NCBI GenBank assembly: GCA_037013495.1
Contig: CM072805.1
Location: 19,680,669 to 19,744,668, forward strand
Source of the DNA: Hippophae tibetana
Taxonomy: Eukaryota; Streptophyta; Magnoliopsida; Rosales; Elaeagnaceae
Length of the DNA: 64,000 nucleotides
Reading direction: 5' to 3'
Part shown: positions 1 through 12,437 of the stretch, piece by piece
Layout: every line of letters starts with the position of its first letter
How positions within the stretch are numbered: position 1 is the first letter of the stretch
Notes under the pieces: generated by a model
The model's input: only the letters and a program-made list of their open reading frames with translations
Databases searched by the model: none
Told to the model about the DNA's origin: nothing
Position numbers and translations under genes: made by a program

Positions 1-1029
1 TCACATGCATTCTTTTTAATTTTCTTTTTTATGCCCTAATAATGAGTCATTAGTTATTTAACTGATCAAAATCTTCTAAAAACAAAAGCTTTAATTCGTT
101 CATTTTTTTATTTCATCTTTTATATCTACATAATTGCTTCTTAATGTTGTTTTGGAGAGAAATGAGTGACGTCATAAATGTATCTTTTGTTATTTGTTTA
201 CAATAAAACAGATTATCTTTTTTTTATAGTAATAAGTAATTCTATTTATACTTAATGAAACACAAACCAACCAAGTTTTAATTTTGTATTGATTTTTAAA
301 TACAAATTTCGTTATTAAATATGACGCTATCAAATGTTACAAAACAAAAAGCTGCATTTCTCACGGTGGATCACATTTTAATATTTAAGTTGCTTGAAAT
401 CTTCATTTGTAATTATTATTAATAAGACACACATCTCATTATTTAATTTCTTTGAAATTTATGTCTCTACATTTCTTCCATATTTGCTTTCATGTTGCAC
501 GTGACATTTTTTAATTTAATTTTATCTCATGCATTCATTCATCGACTATTCATCTATGAATAATTTTATAAAAAAAATAGAAATATTTTATAATCGATAT
601 TTTCTCTCTCTCTTTGAAGCAAAAAATAATATCTAAAAGTTTTCTCTAGTTGGTTTTAAAAGAACTTCATCCTATTTTCATTGAATTTTTACTCAGACGA
701 ATAAATAGAAATCGAAACCAAAATCGATCTTAAAATTTTAAATAAAGAATAATGAAACTCAAAAAAGATTCAAATTTTACCTCCAAAAACCGAACATATT
801 CAATTATCCATGACTATTCGAACTTATGGAAAAGTTTGACATCCCTACGAACGATGCTTATAAAGCCACAATGGATCAAGTTGATTTTTAGTTTTGTAGG
901 CAAGGAATAATGCTAGAGCCTTGATCATTTATTCTTTGAATATTTTCATTTACATTTTGATATTTTTCTTAATAATTCTTCAAGAGTTTGATTATTTCTA
1001 TACTTGCTTTTTTAGTCTTACCTTGGTTG

Positions 1030-1513
1030 TGTAAGAAATTCCAACTCAAAGAACACCAAGAAGAACAATACAATGACACAATATTTTTTAGAGGTTTTGC
1101 CCAAATTGGCCTACATCCACTTTCCAACAACAACAAGCCTTATTCCTTCAATCAACTTGAGTACAAGCTTTGAAGAACTTGTCAAGATAACCAATGGTGA
1201 TTATTGAGAACCTCATCAAGAATTTCAACCACTCTCTCCACTACACACTTAGTGCACACCAATTTTTCCTCTCTACTTTCCTTGTTCTATTACACAAGAT
1301 TTTTTCACACCTTTTTCTAGTTTCTACCTCTCTATTTAAAGTATATAAATTGAGACAATGCTCTCAAGTAACTGATACATAAAGGCTAACAACCCAAGAT
1401 AGTTATAACTATTTTTAAGTAGTTTAAACTTCTATATTTAAGGCTTACACTACCCTTTACATTTTGCGCTAAGTGTACTATAAGGATCAACTTTATTGGT
1501 TCCAATTCTCACA
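1030..1513 (-). repeat. Copia-1 3' LTR, unit 1
   Basis: On the plus strand it runs from TGTAAGAA to TTCTCACA, i.e. TG...CA ends with matching inverted termini. It aligns along its length with the 5' LTR at 54,043-54,515, including the shared stretch beginning near position 1,100 (ccaaattggcctacatcc). The minus-strand sequence just before it (ccaagttggagaattt) sits where a polypurine tract is expected. No matching target duplication is visible on the left. Confidence 0.75.
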
Positions 1514-1619
1514 AATTCTCCAACTTGGAGTCAAGAAGGATGTCTTCTTATTGTTATTGTCTCAACCATCAACCTTTGAAGTTGATTTCTCTTGTTACAT
1601 TCACCAAGTGTTTGCACAA

Positions 1620-4600
1620 CTAAAATTTGTTAAATGCAATAGCTTTAGTGATCACATTTTCTAGATTTCGATTGATGTGGACCTTAACCAATTTCCCCAG
1701 CTTCCTTACAGTCACATCTCTTATAAAGTGAAACTTTATATCCATATGTTTTGTTCTATTATGAAAGTAAGGATTTTTAGACGGATGGATTGCACGTTGA
1801 TTGTCATTGTACACTTCCATAGTCCTTAGACAAAGTCCAAATCACTCACCATACCTCAAAGCCATAGTGTTTCTTTAACTGCATTAGCGGCTACCACATA
1901 CTAAGCTTTTCTTGAAGAGTGCCAAAATATGCTACAAACTGGCTTTCCAACTTTCTAAATAGACAACAAACGAAAATAAGTAACTAACAATGACCTTCTT
2001 TTGTCGAGGTCAACTGCATAATCAGAGTCCACAGACCCTACCACATTCATTTTTCCATGAAAATATATTTTACAGCTTCCCAATGCACCTTACCAGGATT
2101 TCTCATATATCTGCTTACTAAGATAGCACAATGAGATAGATTAGGCCTTGTGCACACCGTTATATACATGAGCCAGCCCACGACATTGGCATAAGTGATG
2201 AGCGCAAGACTAACATAACAAATACCGATCTTGCAGAATCTTTTGGTTTTATATTTTAAAACTCTCGCAAGTGCATGAATCATTTTATATAAAATGATAA
2301 GTATATTCCTAAGGTTGATCTAAGGAAGGAATATATGTGATTTTTAATTTATTATTCAAAATCTTAAAAACGAAATAAAATCCTAAATATCCTGTCATGA
2401 TATTTTGGTTTGTTTGTTTCCTAATCTAATAACATAAAAATAAAAATAAAAATAGATACAGATTCAATAAATAATAATGAAATATTTTATCATTCATAAC
2501 AATTGAGTATTTAAGGATATAATAATTAAGTTAATTGTGCTTGCTTATATTATTTAGATCATTAAAGATATAAATTGATATTTATTGATTTTCTCTTTTT
2601 GGTATAAAAATGTCTTAGGTAGGACCCAAATTCTTTTGTTTGATATTAACTAATTAATATCCTTAGGCGAGGTTTATTAATTAATTAAATATTAAATTTC
2701 AATTTATTTCTAAGAAAATAGCAAACCATCTAATCACACCTTTAGGTAGAGTAAAATAATTAGCATTTATTCAAGGTGTCCAAATTAAACCTAAATATTT
2801 AATTATCCAAGTACTAACTTTCAAGTTTTAAATCCATTACTGAAAATAGGTTGTCAATATATTTTTGAATAATAGTTCTTATAAAAAAACTTTTAAAATA
2901 GCGTTTCACTCTAACTACCAGGCAATTGTACCAATAAATAAAAAAACACTACTCTAAATCAGACCGGATAATTAAACCTTAAAATCTAATTTTTAGATTT
3001 AAGTTTGTAATGAAAAATAATATATTTCTCTCTAACATCCTTAATATAAAAACTTGAATAAAAACAAAATCAATTTATTTTATGGAAATGTTTTACCTAT
3101 TTAATATTTTGCAAGCATAACAACGTTATAATTATATCTTATTTACAAACATCCAACCATGTAAAATAATCACAGAAAAATTAAATATAATATATAAGAA
3201 TAAAACATAAAAAGAAAAATGTAAAGAATCTATTAAAATAATACCTTAAAAGAATCCTTACAATAGTTTGATCCTAATTCTGTTGCTGGAAAACCTTCAA
3301 AAAAATTTCATCTCCTCTTATTGAATCAAAAACTAAAAATCTATACAAACATAGCTAGTTCTTCTCAAAAAGAGAAGAACTTAAAAACTAAAAAAAATGA
3401 AAACTTTCTAGAGAGAGAAAGAGCTTAAAAAATTGTGTTTTGAAATGGGAGAAGAGGGTCCTTTTATAGGCGAGTAAAGGACCAAAAATGGGGGAAAATA
3501 TTTCAAAATTTGAAATTGAACACGTTTGGATAGGTTGGCATGCGTATGGGGCACGGAAATATCAGTAGATGGGTGGTTTGCATGCTTGGGACACGACGAT
3601 GAGTGTCATGGCTTGCGTGAGACAGGGCGCAGATAGGATATTGTGGGCGGGATTCGGCGTAGATGGGTTGCTGGGAACATGAGACTCGGTGCGATGGGCG
3701 GTTACACTCATTGGTGCACGCGAGACTCGGTGTGGATTGACTGCTATGCGCATGATTTTGGCCTTTTTGACCATTTTGATCCATTTTTGTCTAATATTTT
3801 TCATTTTTTTGACTTTTCCTCATTTATTTTCTCAATATATTTGTGATGTATTGCCTTTAGTATTTTTTTTTCGTGTCTTTAAGTTATTTTTGAACAAAAA
3901 TACCTGTGATACCCAAAATACAAATTTATATAAAAATGTGTTAAAATCATACAAATATGTTACAATCATATAAATATAAATCTATTTAATCAATTAAAGT
4001 ACATTAAATCGTTATAATTTTAGTACTTTTTAAGCACTCATCAATAAGAAACTATCCTCATGAAAGCTTCTTCCTTATCTAACTAAGGTGATTCCTTCAA
4101 TGGTAACTTGAAGTGTTGTGCTAGTTGTGTTGATACATGTTTAGAATTCTCTATATGAAACTTCTTTAGCAACTTATCAATGTAGGAATATTTTGAAAGA
4201 ATGAGTCTTTTCTTATCTCTCCCCCTACATATTTCCATTCCTAAGGTCTTTCTTGCAAGACCAAGGTCTTTCATTTCAAATTATTTACTCAACATTCTTT
4301 TTACATCTGCTATCTCCACCTTGTTCTTGCTAGCCACTAGCATGTCATTAACATAAAGAAGTAGATAAACTACCTTATTAGTTCCCATGCCCATGCGCTA
4401 TATACAGTGGTTAAAATAGCTTCTAGCAAAGCCAATCTGGACCACATATTCATGAAACCTTTTGTACCAACATCTAGGTGATTATTTCAATCCATAAAGT
4501 GATTTTTTCAATAGGTATACAATATATTACTTCCCATATTCTATAAATCCTAATGGATGGTCTATATATATGTCTTCATTCAATACCTCATGAAGGAATG

Positions 4601-5584
4601 TTGTTTTCACATCAAGTTGTTCAAGTTCCATATCATGGTGCACAATAATTACCAATATTAACCTGATTGAAATATGTTTTACCACTGGTGAGAATACTTT
4701 AGTAAAATCTATCCCAAGTCTCTACGTCAAACCTTTAGCCATAAGTCTTGATTGAACCTTAGCTTCTCCACACTTTCTATTCCATTATTTTTCTTGTAAA
4801 GCCATCTACACGCTACAATTTTGACACCTTCAGGTTTGGGTACCAGATCCTAATTCTTCTTCTTCTCTAGTGACTCCATTTCTTTTCTTATAAATTCAAT
4901 CCACCTTAATGAGTCACTATAACTCACATCATCCTCATATATTTTGGGCTATGAGTCATTTATATCATCTATTATGTTAAAAGTAAATGATATCATGTCT
5001 GATTCTGTACCAAATATTACATTGGTATTTAAAGCTTTCTTTTCTTCAAATTATTTAGGTATTTTGATGTCTTTTCTTTGCCTATCTATCGCTAGCTAAT
5101 AGTTCCTCAAGGGATCATGGTCGAGTTGTGTGTGTTCCTGCATAATGCCATTTTTTCTTCCTTATCCGAGTTGATTTTATGAACATGTTCCACCTCTACC
5201 CTAATGTCTATTTTCATTTCCAGATGTACTTTAACATGAGTAAATTTAGGTTTTATAAACATCTCATTTTCATTGAATACCATATTATCTGTTAACCATA
5301 CACTTTGATTGTATTAGGTTCCAAAGTTTGTATCATTTGATGCTCTCAAAGTACCCTAGAAACATACATTTAATTACTCTTGCTTCTATCTTATATTGCT
5401 TTACATGCATAAAGGCAACATACTCAAAAACGCCCACTACCTCATAGTTTGTAAGATGGCCAAACCACATCTCCTCATGTGTTTTAAATTACAATGTTGA
5501 TGAAGGACACCTATTCACATAGAAGATGCAATATGCATAGCTTTTGTCCCAAATTTCTTGGGAACATTGGCACTAATCAACATG
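1620..5584 (-). pseudogene. Copia-1 pol remnant (RT and RNase H), unit 1
   Basis: Broken minus-strand pol. Going down from 5,584 it shows the end of integrase and the RT linker (motif FWDKSYAYCIF), RT with a KTTFLHG-type motif near 4,600, and a YVNDMLVASKNK segment near 4,340, where the usual catalytic YVDD has become YVND. Then come KDLGLARKTLGMEI (4,083-4,274), VVGWLMY...CTRPNLSH (about 2,050-2,195), and the RNase H end with KHMDIKFHFIRD and KVHINRN (1,620-1,820). It is interrupted by the LTR at 2,196-4,043 and by many stops. Unit 2 carries the same YVND, so that change predates the duplication. Confidence 0.75.
2196..4043 (-). mobile_element. Solo LTR, family S, unit 1
   Basis: Starts TGATGAGC and ends GCACTCATCA (7-bp terminal inverted repeat TGATGAG/CTCATCA), flanked by perfect 5-bp target duplications ataag at 2,191-2,195 and 4,044-4,048. 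It splits the copia RT frame between IVSY and ANVVGWLMY. A TATA-like box reads TATAAAAGG on the minus strand near 3,465, so the LTR is minus-oriented. A GC-richer stretch spans about 3,520-3,740. No internal domain or second LTR is present. The orthologous insertion with the same ataag duplication is at 35,171-37,194. Confidence 0.85.
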
Positions 5585-5589
5585 TACCT

Positions 5590-5929
5590 TGTTTGGGATT
5601 GATTTGGTATACATAGAGAAAACTTAGAGATAAGTTAAGCTGATTGGCTCAATGTGTGGATTTCATAGAAAGTCCATATATTAATAGAACATTACCTATA
5701 CAGATGTCAATTACATAATAAGTACATATATTTACATGTCAGAGGAGTTTAATTGGTATAAAGTACAACATATTAGAGGTTGAAGTCAATCTCAACTTAG
5801 GTTGATCGTTGAGCTCAGGTTGTCTTATGGGTAGGACATCTTGGGTGCTTCACCTTCTATCTTGGGTTAGTGACTTGGTTTGAGTAGTTTGTGTGGGTCA
5901 AGCTTCGGACCGATCCAAATATCCAAACG
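5590..5929 (-). repeat. Tat 3' LTR, unit 1
   Basis: Runs from TGTTTGGGATTG to ATATCCAAACG, the last base having mutated from the expected A. It matches the LTR at 19,260-19,582 and the two LTRs of the unit 2 copy. It is preceded by tacct and followed by the element's polypurine tract. Confidence 0.8.
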
Positions 5930-6562
5930 TCTAGTTCCCCTACTCTTTTAGCTCGGGCTCTGGTCTAAGGTGGAAGAGTACTTACCGGGCATGGAATACG
6001 AACTGTTCAGCTCCCCTAATAAATGTGTGTTAGTTGATTAGAGAGAGAAATCAAGTGCCTCTATATAAATGGATGCTTAGGTTGAGACTTATCATCATTA
6101 GTTATGTAATTGAGAAATAGTGAAGAAAAATGCTATGTTGCATCACCTCGAGTTTATAAAAGGTTTTTAGTTCAGTGGTAAGGATTCAACTTGGACTATA
6201 GTTTTGTTTGTTCAAGTTTTTAGAGTTAAAGTGTCGAGAATCTAACAATTTTATACTTTCTTTTCAGGTCGGTTTTAAAGGATCATTTTCTTTTATTTTA
6301 AAACTTGACCCTAAGTAACCTATTCTTCTCGTATCTTACCCGTCAAGTTTCCTTTTGTTTTTATGTTTTTGTAGCTTTTACAAAATGCATAGAGAAGAGA
6401 CCTCGGGCTCCGGCTCCTAGGAGAGACCCAATATTCTAATGCTAGTAGTGACTTGGAGTCTTCGAGCTTGGGATTTTCCAACGAGGAGAGTCGATCTCTA
6501 CCTCAGCCTTCTATCTCTACCCTTCATCCTCAGACCACTCCTAACGTTAGATTGAGTGTAAC

Positions 6563-8290
6563 TAATAACTCTATGTTTTAGAGTTATTTTTGTCCAATTT
6601 ATTAATTATAATTGCTATGTTCTTAATGTTTTAAGTTAATTTTAAGTTCTTAAATTAATATTGACTGTTATTTTTTAAGGTTTTTAGGAAAAATTAAAGA
6701 ATTTGTATTAAAAGTGGGCTTAATTACAAATAATAAAGTTGAAAATGTAATTTGCATTAAAAGTGGGCTTAATTTCAAATAAAAAAATCTAAAAATTAAT
6801 TTGAATTAATATAAAGGGCAAAAATGCAATTAACCAAACTTTGTTTTTCTACGGAGAAATAGACGTCCACGTGCGGCGTTGATCAACGCGCCTCACACAA
6901 AATCAGATCAGAACTTCAACGGTGAGGATCTGGAGAGTGAGTTGCAAATGCTACGTGGGCGATTAGACGCATTACAGCTGCGACACATTATTTAGGGTGC
7001 AAGAGTGGGGTCAACCTGTCTATGCAGGCTGGCGTGTAGAGTGGGACCCACCTATCTTCGCAAATAATTTCCCTCAAATGCGTCTCCATCACTCATCGTT
7101 AGATCAAATTTGAATGGCCTAGATCATGAGTTTTTTCCATGCTCCACGTGAGTGAGGCTAGTTGTGGCGCACAGACTCGTGCAACACAATCCACTTAATC
7201 TGCATGCACCCTCTCATCCTACCCAATATGAAGCTACCATGTGTCCCATATTCTTCTAGCCAATCATAGCTCGTCACGTGTCATGCATATTGTATAAAAA
7301 AATTAGAAAAGGCGCACGTTGTCCAGCCGATTTTGCACGGTTGTCCCAATGTTTTACCCGTGTCTGAAGAATACTTTTTGTCTCCCATTTATTGCACATG
7401 TAATAGTTTTGGTATATTTTCTTGATGCTATAAATATGTGCTTATTATGATATGAGGGAGGTAAAAGGTGGAACACACAGAAGCCATTTTTGGCTTCTGT
7501 TATGGTTCTGCTTAGGGAGAAAAATAGAGAAAGCAAAGATGTAATCCTTCTAATTCTTTTTGTTGTTCTTTATTTAATGTTCCTTAAATGTCTTAATATT
7601 TTCATATTGTAATTTCAATATTTATTATGAATTAATTTAATTGTTCTAGGGTTGCAATGTAACTTACATGATGAAGCTTGGATTAATTATTTTTGAATGA
7701 TTTATGAGTTGTTTAATTTGTTTATTCTATTTGTGCTTAATACTTTTGATTGTTGAAAGATTAATCAATTGATCTGTGACATTTAAATAAACTTGGAAAA
7801 GACATTTTTGTGTGATTGCTCATGGATAGAATAACATATATATATAAGGGATAGGAATATATCTTTATTGTACATGTAACTATTTGAGAACTTTGAACTT
7901 AATAAATCTTGGTGAATTTTATTCTCATAGGAATATAGTGAATTATTTTAGCGAGATGTGTCTATTTGTTATCAGAAGAGACATATGGATAAATTAGGAG
8001 TTCTTGGTTGACAAATTAAATGCGTGAACATAAATCAAGATAAAATAATATGATTCGAGTGGATTAATTTGGTGAAATTGTAATCCTATAATTTTCTTAT
8101 ATTTTGTTAACAAAAATTAGTTTAGTGAAACTCTATCAAACTTTCTATTGTTTGGATAAAATCAGATTGAAACAATTTTAGTACTTAACGAATAATAGTA
8201 ACAAATCTCCGTGGGAATAATATCTTACTTATCATTTATTACTTGTGACCATGTATACTTTCACGTTCATGTTCTCCTAAAGATACAATA
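6563..8290 (+). mobile_element. Solo LTR L1 (Athila/Tat-type family L)
   Basis: A 1.73-kb LTR in the Tat aORF, flanked by gtaac at 6,558-6,562 and 8,291-8,295. The unit 2 copy has the uninterrupted site (gagtgtaactcagac at about 39,637-39,651), so the borders are exact. Ends have decayed: TAATAAC for TGATAAC and ACAATA for ACAACA. The sequence matches the LTRs at 41,255-43,188 and 44,819-46,770. It contains three CACGTG G-boxes (6,868; 7,145; 7,275), a TATA-like GCTATAAATA near 7,428, and a 10-bp perfect hairpin at 7,477-7,500. Confidence 0.88.
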
Positions 8291-8887
8291 GTAACTCAGA
8301 CTTAAATCTCAATGGCTAGTACGTGGAGGAAGAAAATGAGGAATATAGGATCTGGAGAACCCATAGGTCATGCTGAGGGTTGTTCGAATGTGTCTAAGAC
8401 TTATGAGTTGGTGTTCCAGGATGAAGAGAGATTAAGAAAAACCTATAACATTTCATCCTTGATTCATATAATAATTCCTCGATAGGGAGCCTGCGATAGT
8501 GATCAACCTTCATCTGGTTGGATAGTCTTTCATGAAAAGGCCTTGTGGTTGGGGATAAGGTTCCCCTATACCTTCCCATTAGGAGATTTTTGATTAGGAT
8601 GTAGCTCACACTAGGGTAGCTGATGCCTAACTGGTGAAGGTATCTGCTCTACCTGATGCTGATCTGCCAAGAACTCGAAGTGGATTTAGAGATGTCTGAG
8701 TTTAACAAGGCTTGTGTCTAGAAGATAAACCCCACAGATCCTAGAAGGGTATCTATTTCGATGAAGTAGGATCGAGGAATGAACGTGTCATTTCCTGAAA
8801 ATGAGAAAAAAAATGGAAATAGTACTTTTTCTATGTTTCAGGTTGGTAGGTGTCTCCTACTAATGACACTAGCTTGATGAGGAGCAT

Positions 8888-11218
8888 TGTTGTCTCTTTT
8901 AGAGAACATAAAACGTGCAAGTATACACGGTCACAAGTAATAAAATTTGATAAGTAAAGTTATCATTCCCACAGAAATTTGTCACTACAGTTTGTTCAGT
9001 ACTAAAATTATTTTACTCTGATTTTATCCAAAATAATCGTTAATTAGAAGATATTAACTAAAGAGTTTTATAACAAAATAAAAGAAATCTAGGATTGCAG
9101 TTTTTCACCAAATTAATCCACTCGAATCATATTATTTTCTATTGATTTATATTTTTTTGTACATTTAATTTGTCAACAAAGAACTACTAATTTTATCCAC
9201 ATGTCTCTTCCGATAACAAATAGACACACCTTGTTAAAATAATTCACTATATTCCTATGATAATTAAATTCACCAAGATTCATTACGTTCAAAGTTCTCC
9301 AATAATTGCACATACAATAAAGAATGTTCCTTTCCTTTCATCATACACGTTACCCTAAACACGAGCAATATACACAAAAATGCCTCTTCTAAGTTTATTT
9401 AAGTGCCATAGATAGGAATGGGCACGGGTACGGGCGGGGATGGTTTTTGATATAACCATCCCCAAACCGAATTATAAAACCTATACCCGAAAATGCCCGA
9501 AAATCGTTACGGTTCGTGGATATTTTTTTACCCGCAGATAACGGTTAAGGACGGTTATGAAAAAACCCAAAAAAAAAACAGAAATATATATATATAATTT
9601 AATTTATTAAATATATATAATTAATTTTTTATTTATAATTTAATATACAATTCAATTAATTAAATATAATTAATTTCGGGTATAGGGGGTACGGTTTTTA
9701 GTATAACCGTAACCGAACCGTAACCGTTGTTTCATATTCAATTTTTACCCAAAACAGTCCCCGTCCCCGAAATTTACTAGTTAAAAACTGAACCACCAGT
9801 TCGGATAACCGCGGATAACCGAACCCACAGTTTTTTTGCCTATCCCTAGCCACAGATCATTTGATAAATTTTCCAATAATCAAAAGCATTAAGCACAAAT
9901 AGAATAAACAAATTAAAATTTTCATAAATCTTACAAAAATAATTAAATCCAAGCTTTATAAATTTAGATAAAACGCAACCCTAGTAAAATTAAATTACTT
10001 CATAAATAAAAATTAGATTACAACACTTAAGGAATATTGGCTCAAAAACACAAAGAAAATTAAAACATTTATGCTTCTAAATTTTATGGCACACGTAGAA
10101 CACAATAGAAGCCAAAAATGGCTTCTGCGTGTTCCAGTCGAGGTCTAAAAAGAAACTAAAACAAAACTTCAAAAACTGGAACCCTTCTTTCTAGCATTAA
10201 ATGCCCTATTTATAGCTCTAAAAAATACATCAAAAAATATTAAACGCAAGAGACAAAATAACATATCGAAAATATTAATAAATTCTGCGTGGGGGACAAG
10301 AGGCTTGAAACACGCACTTATGCGTTTAAAATATAAATATCGCAAAATAGGGGAACGTGCGCCGTTGCATTTTTTTCGTTTCAATTCATGCTGCCACGTG
10401 TTTCCATCTGATTTGTTGCAAGATATAATGGGACACGTGGCAGACAATTATTCATTGTGAAGAGAGAGCGAATGAAGAACGTGTCACACAAGATTATTGC
10501 CATTGAGGATGCGTTGCATACGTAGAAAATGCTAGGATCGGGCACCGTTTCTGTGTTTTTTCTTTTAACAAAACACATACCACATGTAATCTTCTTATTT
10601 GCTGAAATAATATTTGGGACACGTGGCATTGTATTACGCGTTGGAATAGGAGGGCGCACGAAGCTTCAGTGGACCGTGTTATACGGGAAATGGCTTGCGC
10701 AGCAGACATGTGGGTCCCACACATTTCACCGAGCAACGTGCAACTAGAAACCTTACATCCAATCGCTTTTTGTCGCGTTGGTAATACACGCGCTAATCAT
10801 CACCGTTGATAGTCTGATCTGGCGGTGCACATGTCGCACAGATAATAAATGCGAGTGGACTTCTTTCTTGTGCAGAAAATTAAACTTTTCTTAATTGCAT
10901 TTTAGCCCTCCAATTTAATTCAAATTAACTTTTTAACTTTCTTTAATTATAATTAAGCCCTTTTCTAATTTAAATTAACTTTTAAACTTTTATTAATTAC
11001 AATTAAGCTTGATTTTAATTCAAATTATATTTTAGACTTTTGTTAATTGCAATTAAGGACTCTTCAATTGAAATTATTTAATTTTCTTAAAAATATATTC
11101 CTTAAAAATAAATAGTAAATATTAATTTATTCCATTTAAAATTATTTAAAAATATCAAGAACATAACAATATTAATTAATAAAATAGATGAAAATAACTA
11201 TATAAAATACAATTATCA
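8888..11218 (-). mobile_element. Solo LTR L2 (family L), minus orientation
   Basis: Begins TGTTGTCTC and ends AATTATCA on the plus strand, flanked by agcat at 8,883-8,887 and 11,219-11,223. The unit 2 empty site reads gaggagcatttggaatg near 40,176-40,192. It is the reverse complement of family L LTRs. It is longer than the others because of a 436-bp MITE at 9,413-9,848; without it the length is about 1.89 kb. It has the family hairpin at 10,107-10,126 and several CACGTG motifs around 10,390-10,625. No internal region or partner LTR is present. Confidence 0.88.
9413..9848. mobile_element. hAT-like MITE, 436 bp, inside LTR L2
   Basis: Terminal inverted repeats TAGGAATGGGCA (left) and the reverse of TAGGGATAGGCA (right), with 8-bp target duplications gccataga (9,405-9,412) and gccacaga (9,849-9,856), matching 7 of 8. 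The other family L LTRs have an unoccupied site at this point (taccacgaatcattt in reverse). G-rich arms such as GGGCACGGGTACGGG and C-rich counterparts flank an AT-only core at about 9,570-9,665. It has no coding capacity. The 8-bp duplication and TIR style fit non-autonomous hAT elements. Confidence 0.8.
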
Positions 11219-12265
11219 AGCATTTGGAATGACACTAAGGTTATAATAAGGAATATGGATTCCTTAATCACAACCTTGAGTTTTGATGTGAAGCAAAGGT
11301 TGGATGAGATCCAAAACTATCTTCCTGAAAAAACCAATTGGAGGACCTTGTTGAAAACCCCATGCTTTGTCGCATATGGGCTGATGATGCATGGTGTAGT
11401 AGAGCCTCCCATATGGATCAATCGTAAACCCAAGGCTCCTCCTAAACGTATAACTCCTCTTATAAACTTTAGGGGCCGGTCTGAGGTGGTGGTTGATGAT
11501 GGTGAACTAGTCCTATGACTTTCATTTTCCCTTTTTTGGTGCAATGTGACTAACGTAACATCCCCTCGCTCTTATTTTTCAGATCCCATGGATTTTAACG
11601 CTGCTTAACCTTTTTCCATATGAAGAGTAAGGTTACACTCGTAGGGAAGAGCTCTCCAATGGCTACATATTTAGTTCTTGAAGAGGGGTTCTTTTAGGGG
11701 AAAGAAAAAGGACAAGTCTTCTCATGAAGGTCTCCCTTCTTTAATAAAGAAGAAGAAGAAGGTGGTGATCGATGAGCCTATCTTTAGTCCCGAGCCTCTG
11801 AATGTTTTCCTGACCTTATCACCCTTGTGAGAAAATCATGAGGTTATAACTTCTTACATGGGTTCTAAAGAATATGAGGATCCTATAAGGGATTCAAAGA
11901 AAGGGAATGCCATCCTTAATGATCTCATTATTGATGTAGAGGGAATAGTATTTAATCGAGGCTTGGTACCAAAGCACCTCGATTATTGTACGAGAAACCT
12001 TTCTGCTGACTTGTACAAGAAGTAACTTGAGGCTATTTGTGAGGGTATGGACTTTGGCAAAGTCATCTTTCCCCAGATGTGTCAGGTGGTTTATCTCATG
12101 TTTTTTTATTCGATTATTAGTGTATATAAAGTGTGAGCTTGAGACTTATTAGCTTGACCTTTATTTGTTTTAGTTGATGCTACTCTATGACTTTAATAAG
12201 GCTTGCAACATGGAATTTTTGAAACTTCAGCTAGTGTAGAAGAAGTAGAGCCATGCATCTACATG

Positions 12266-12437
12266 CTTAAACTTGTTCCAATTATCGATTGTTTTGGATA
12301 AAATCAGAGTGAAATAATTTTAGTACTCAACAAACTATAGTAACAAATCTCTGTGGAAACGATACTTTACTTATCAAATTTTATTACTTGTGACCATGTA
12401 TACTTGCACGTTTTATGTTTTCCTAAATGAGACAACA
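12266..12437 (+). mobile_element. 3' stub of a family L LTR
   Basis: Matches the last ~170 bp of the LTRs ending at 43,188 and 46,770, ending GAGACAACA followed by the same host sequence (ccactcctatttg) as in unit 2. The rest of the element has been deleted in unit 1. Unit 2 keeps internal sequence and two LTRs at this site (41,150-46,770), so the insertion predates the duplication. Confidence 0.8.

Noticed and set aside
1025-1029. Target duplication for Copia-1
   Set aside because: Left flank ggttg and right flank agtca (54,516) do not match, and the left border in unit 2 is deleted, so none is claimed.
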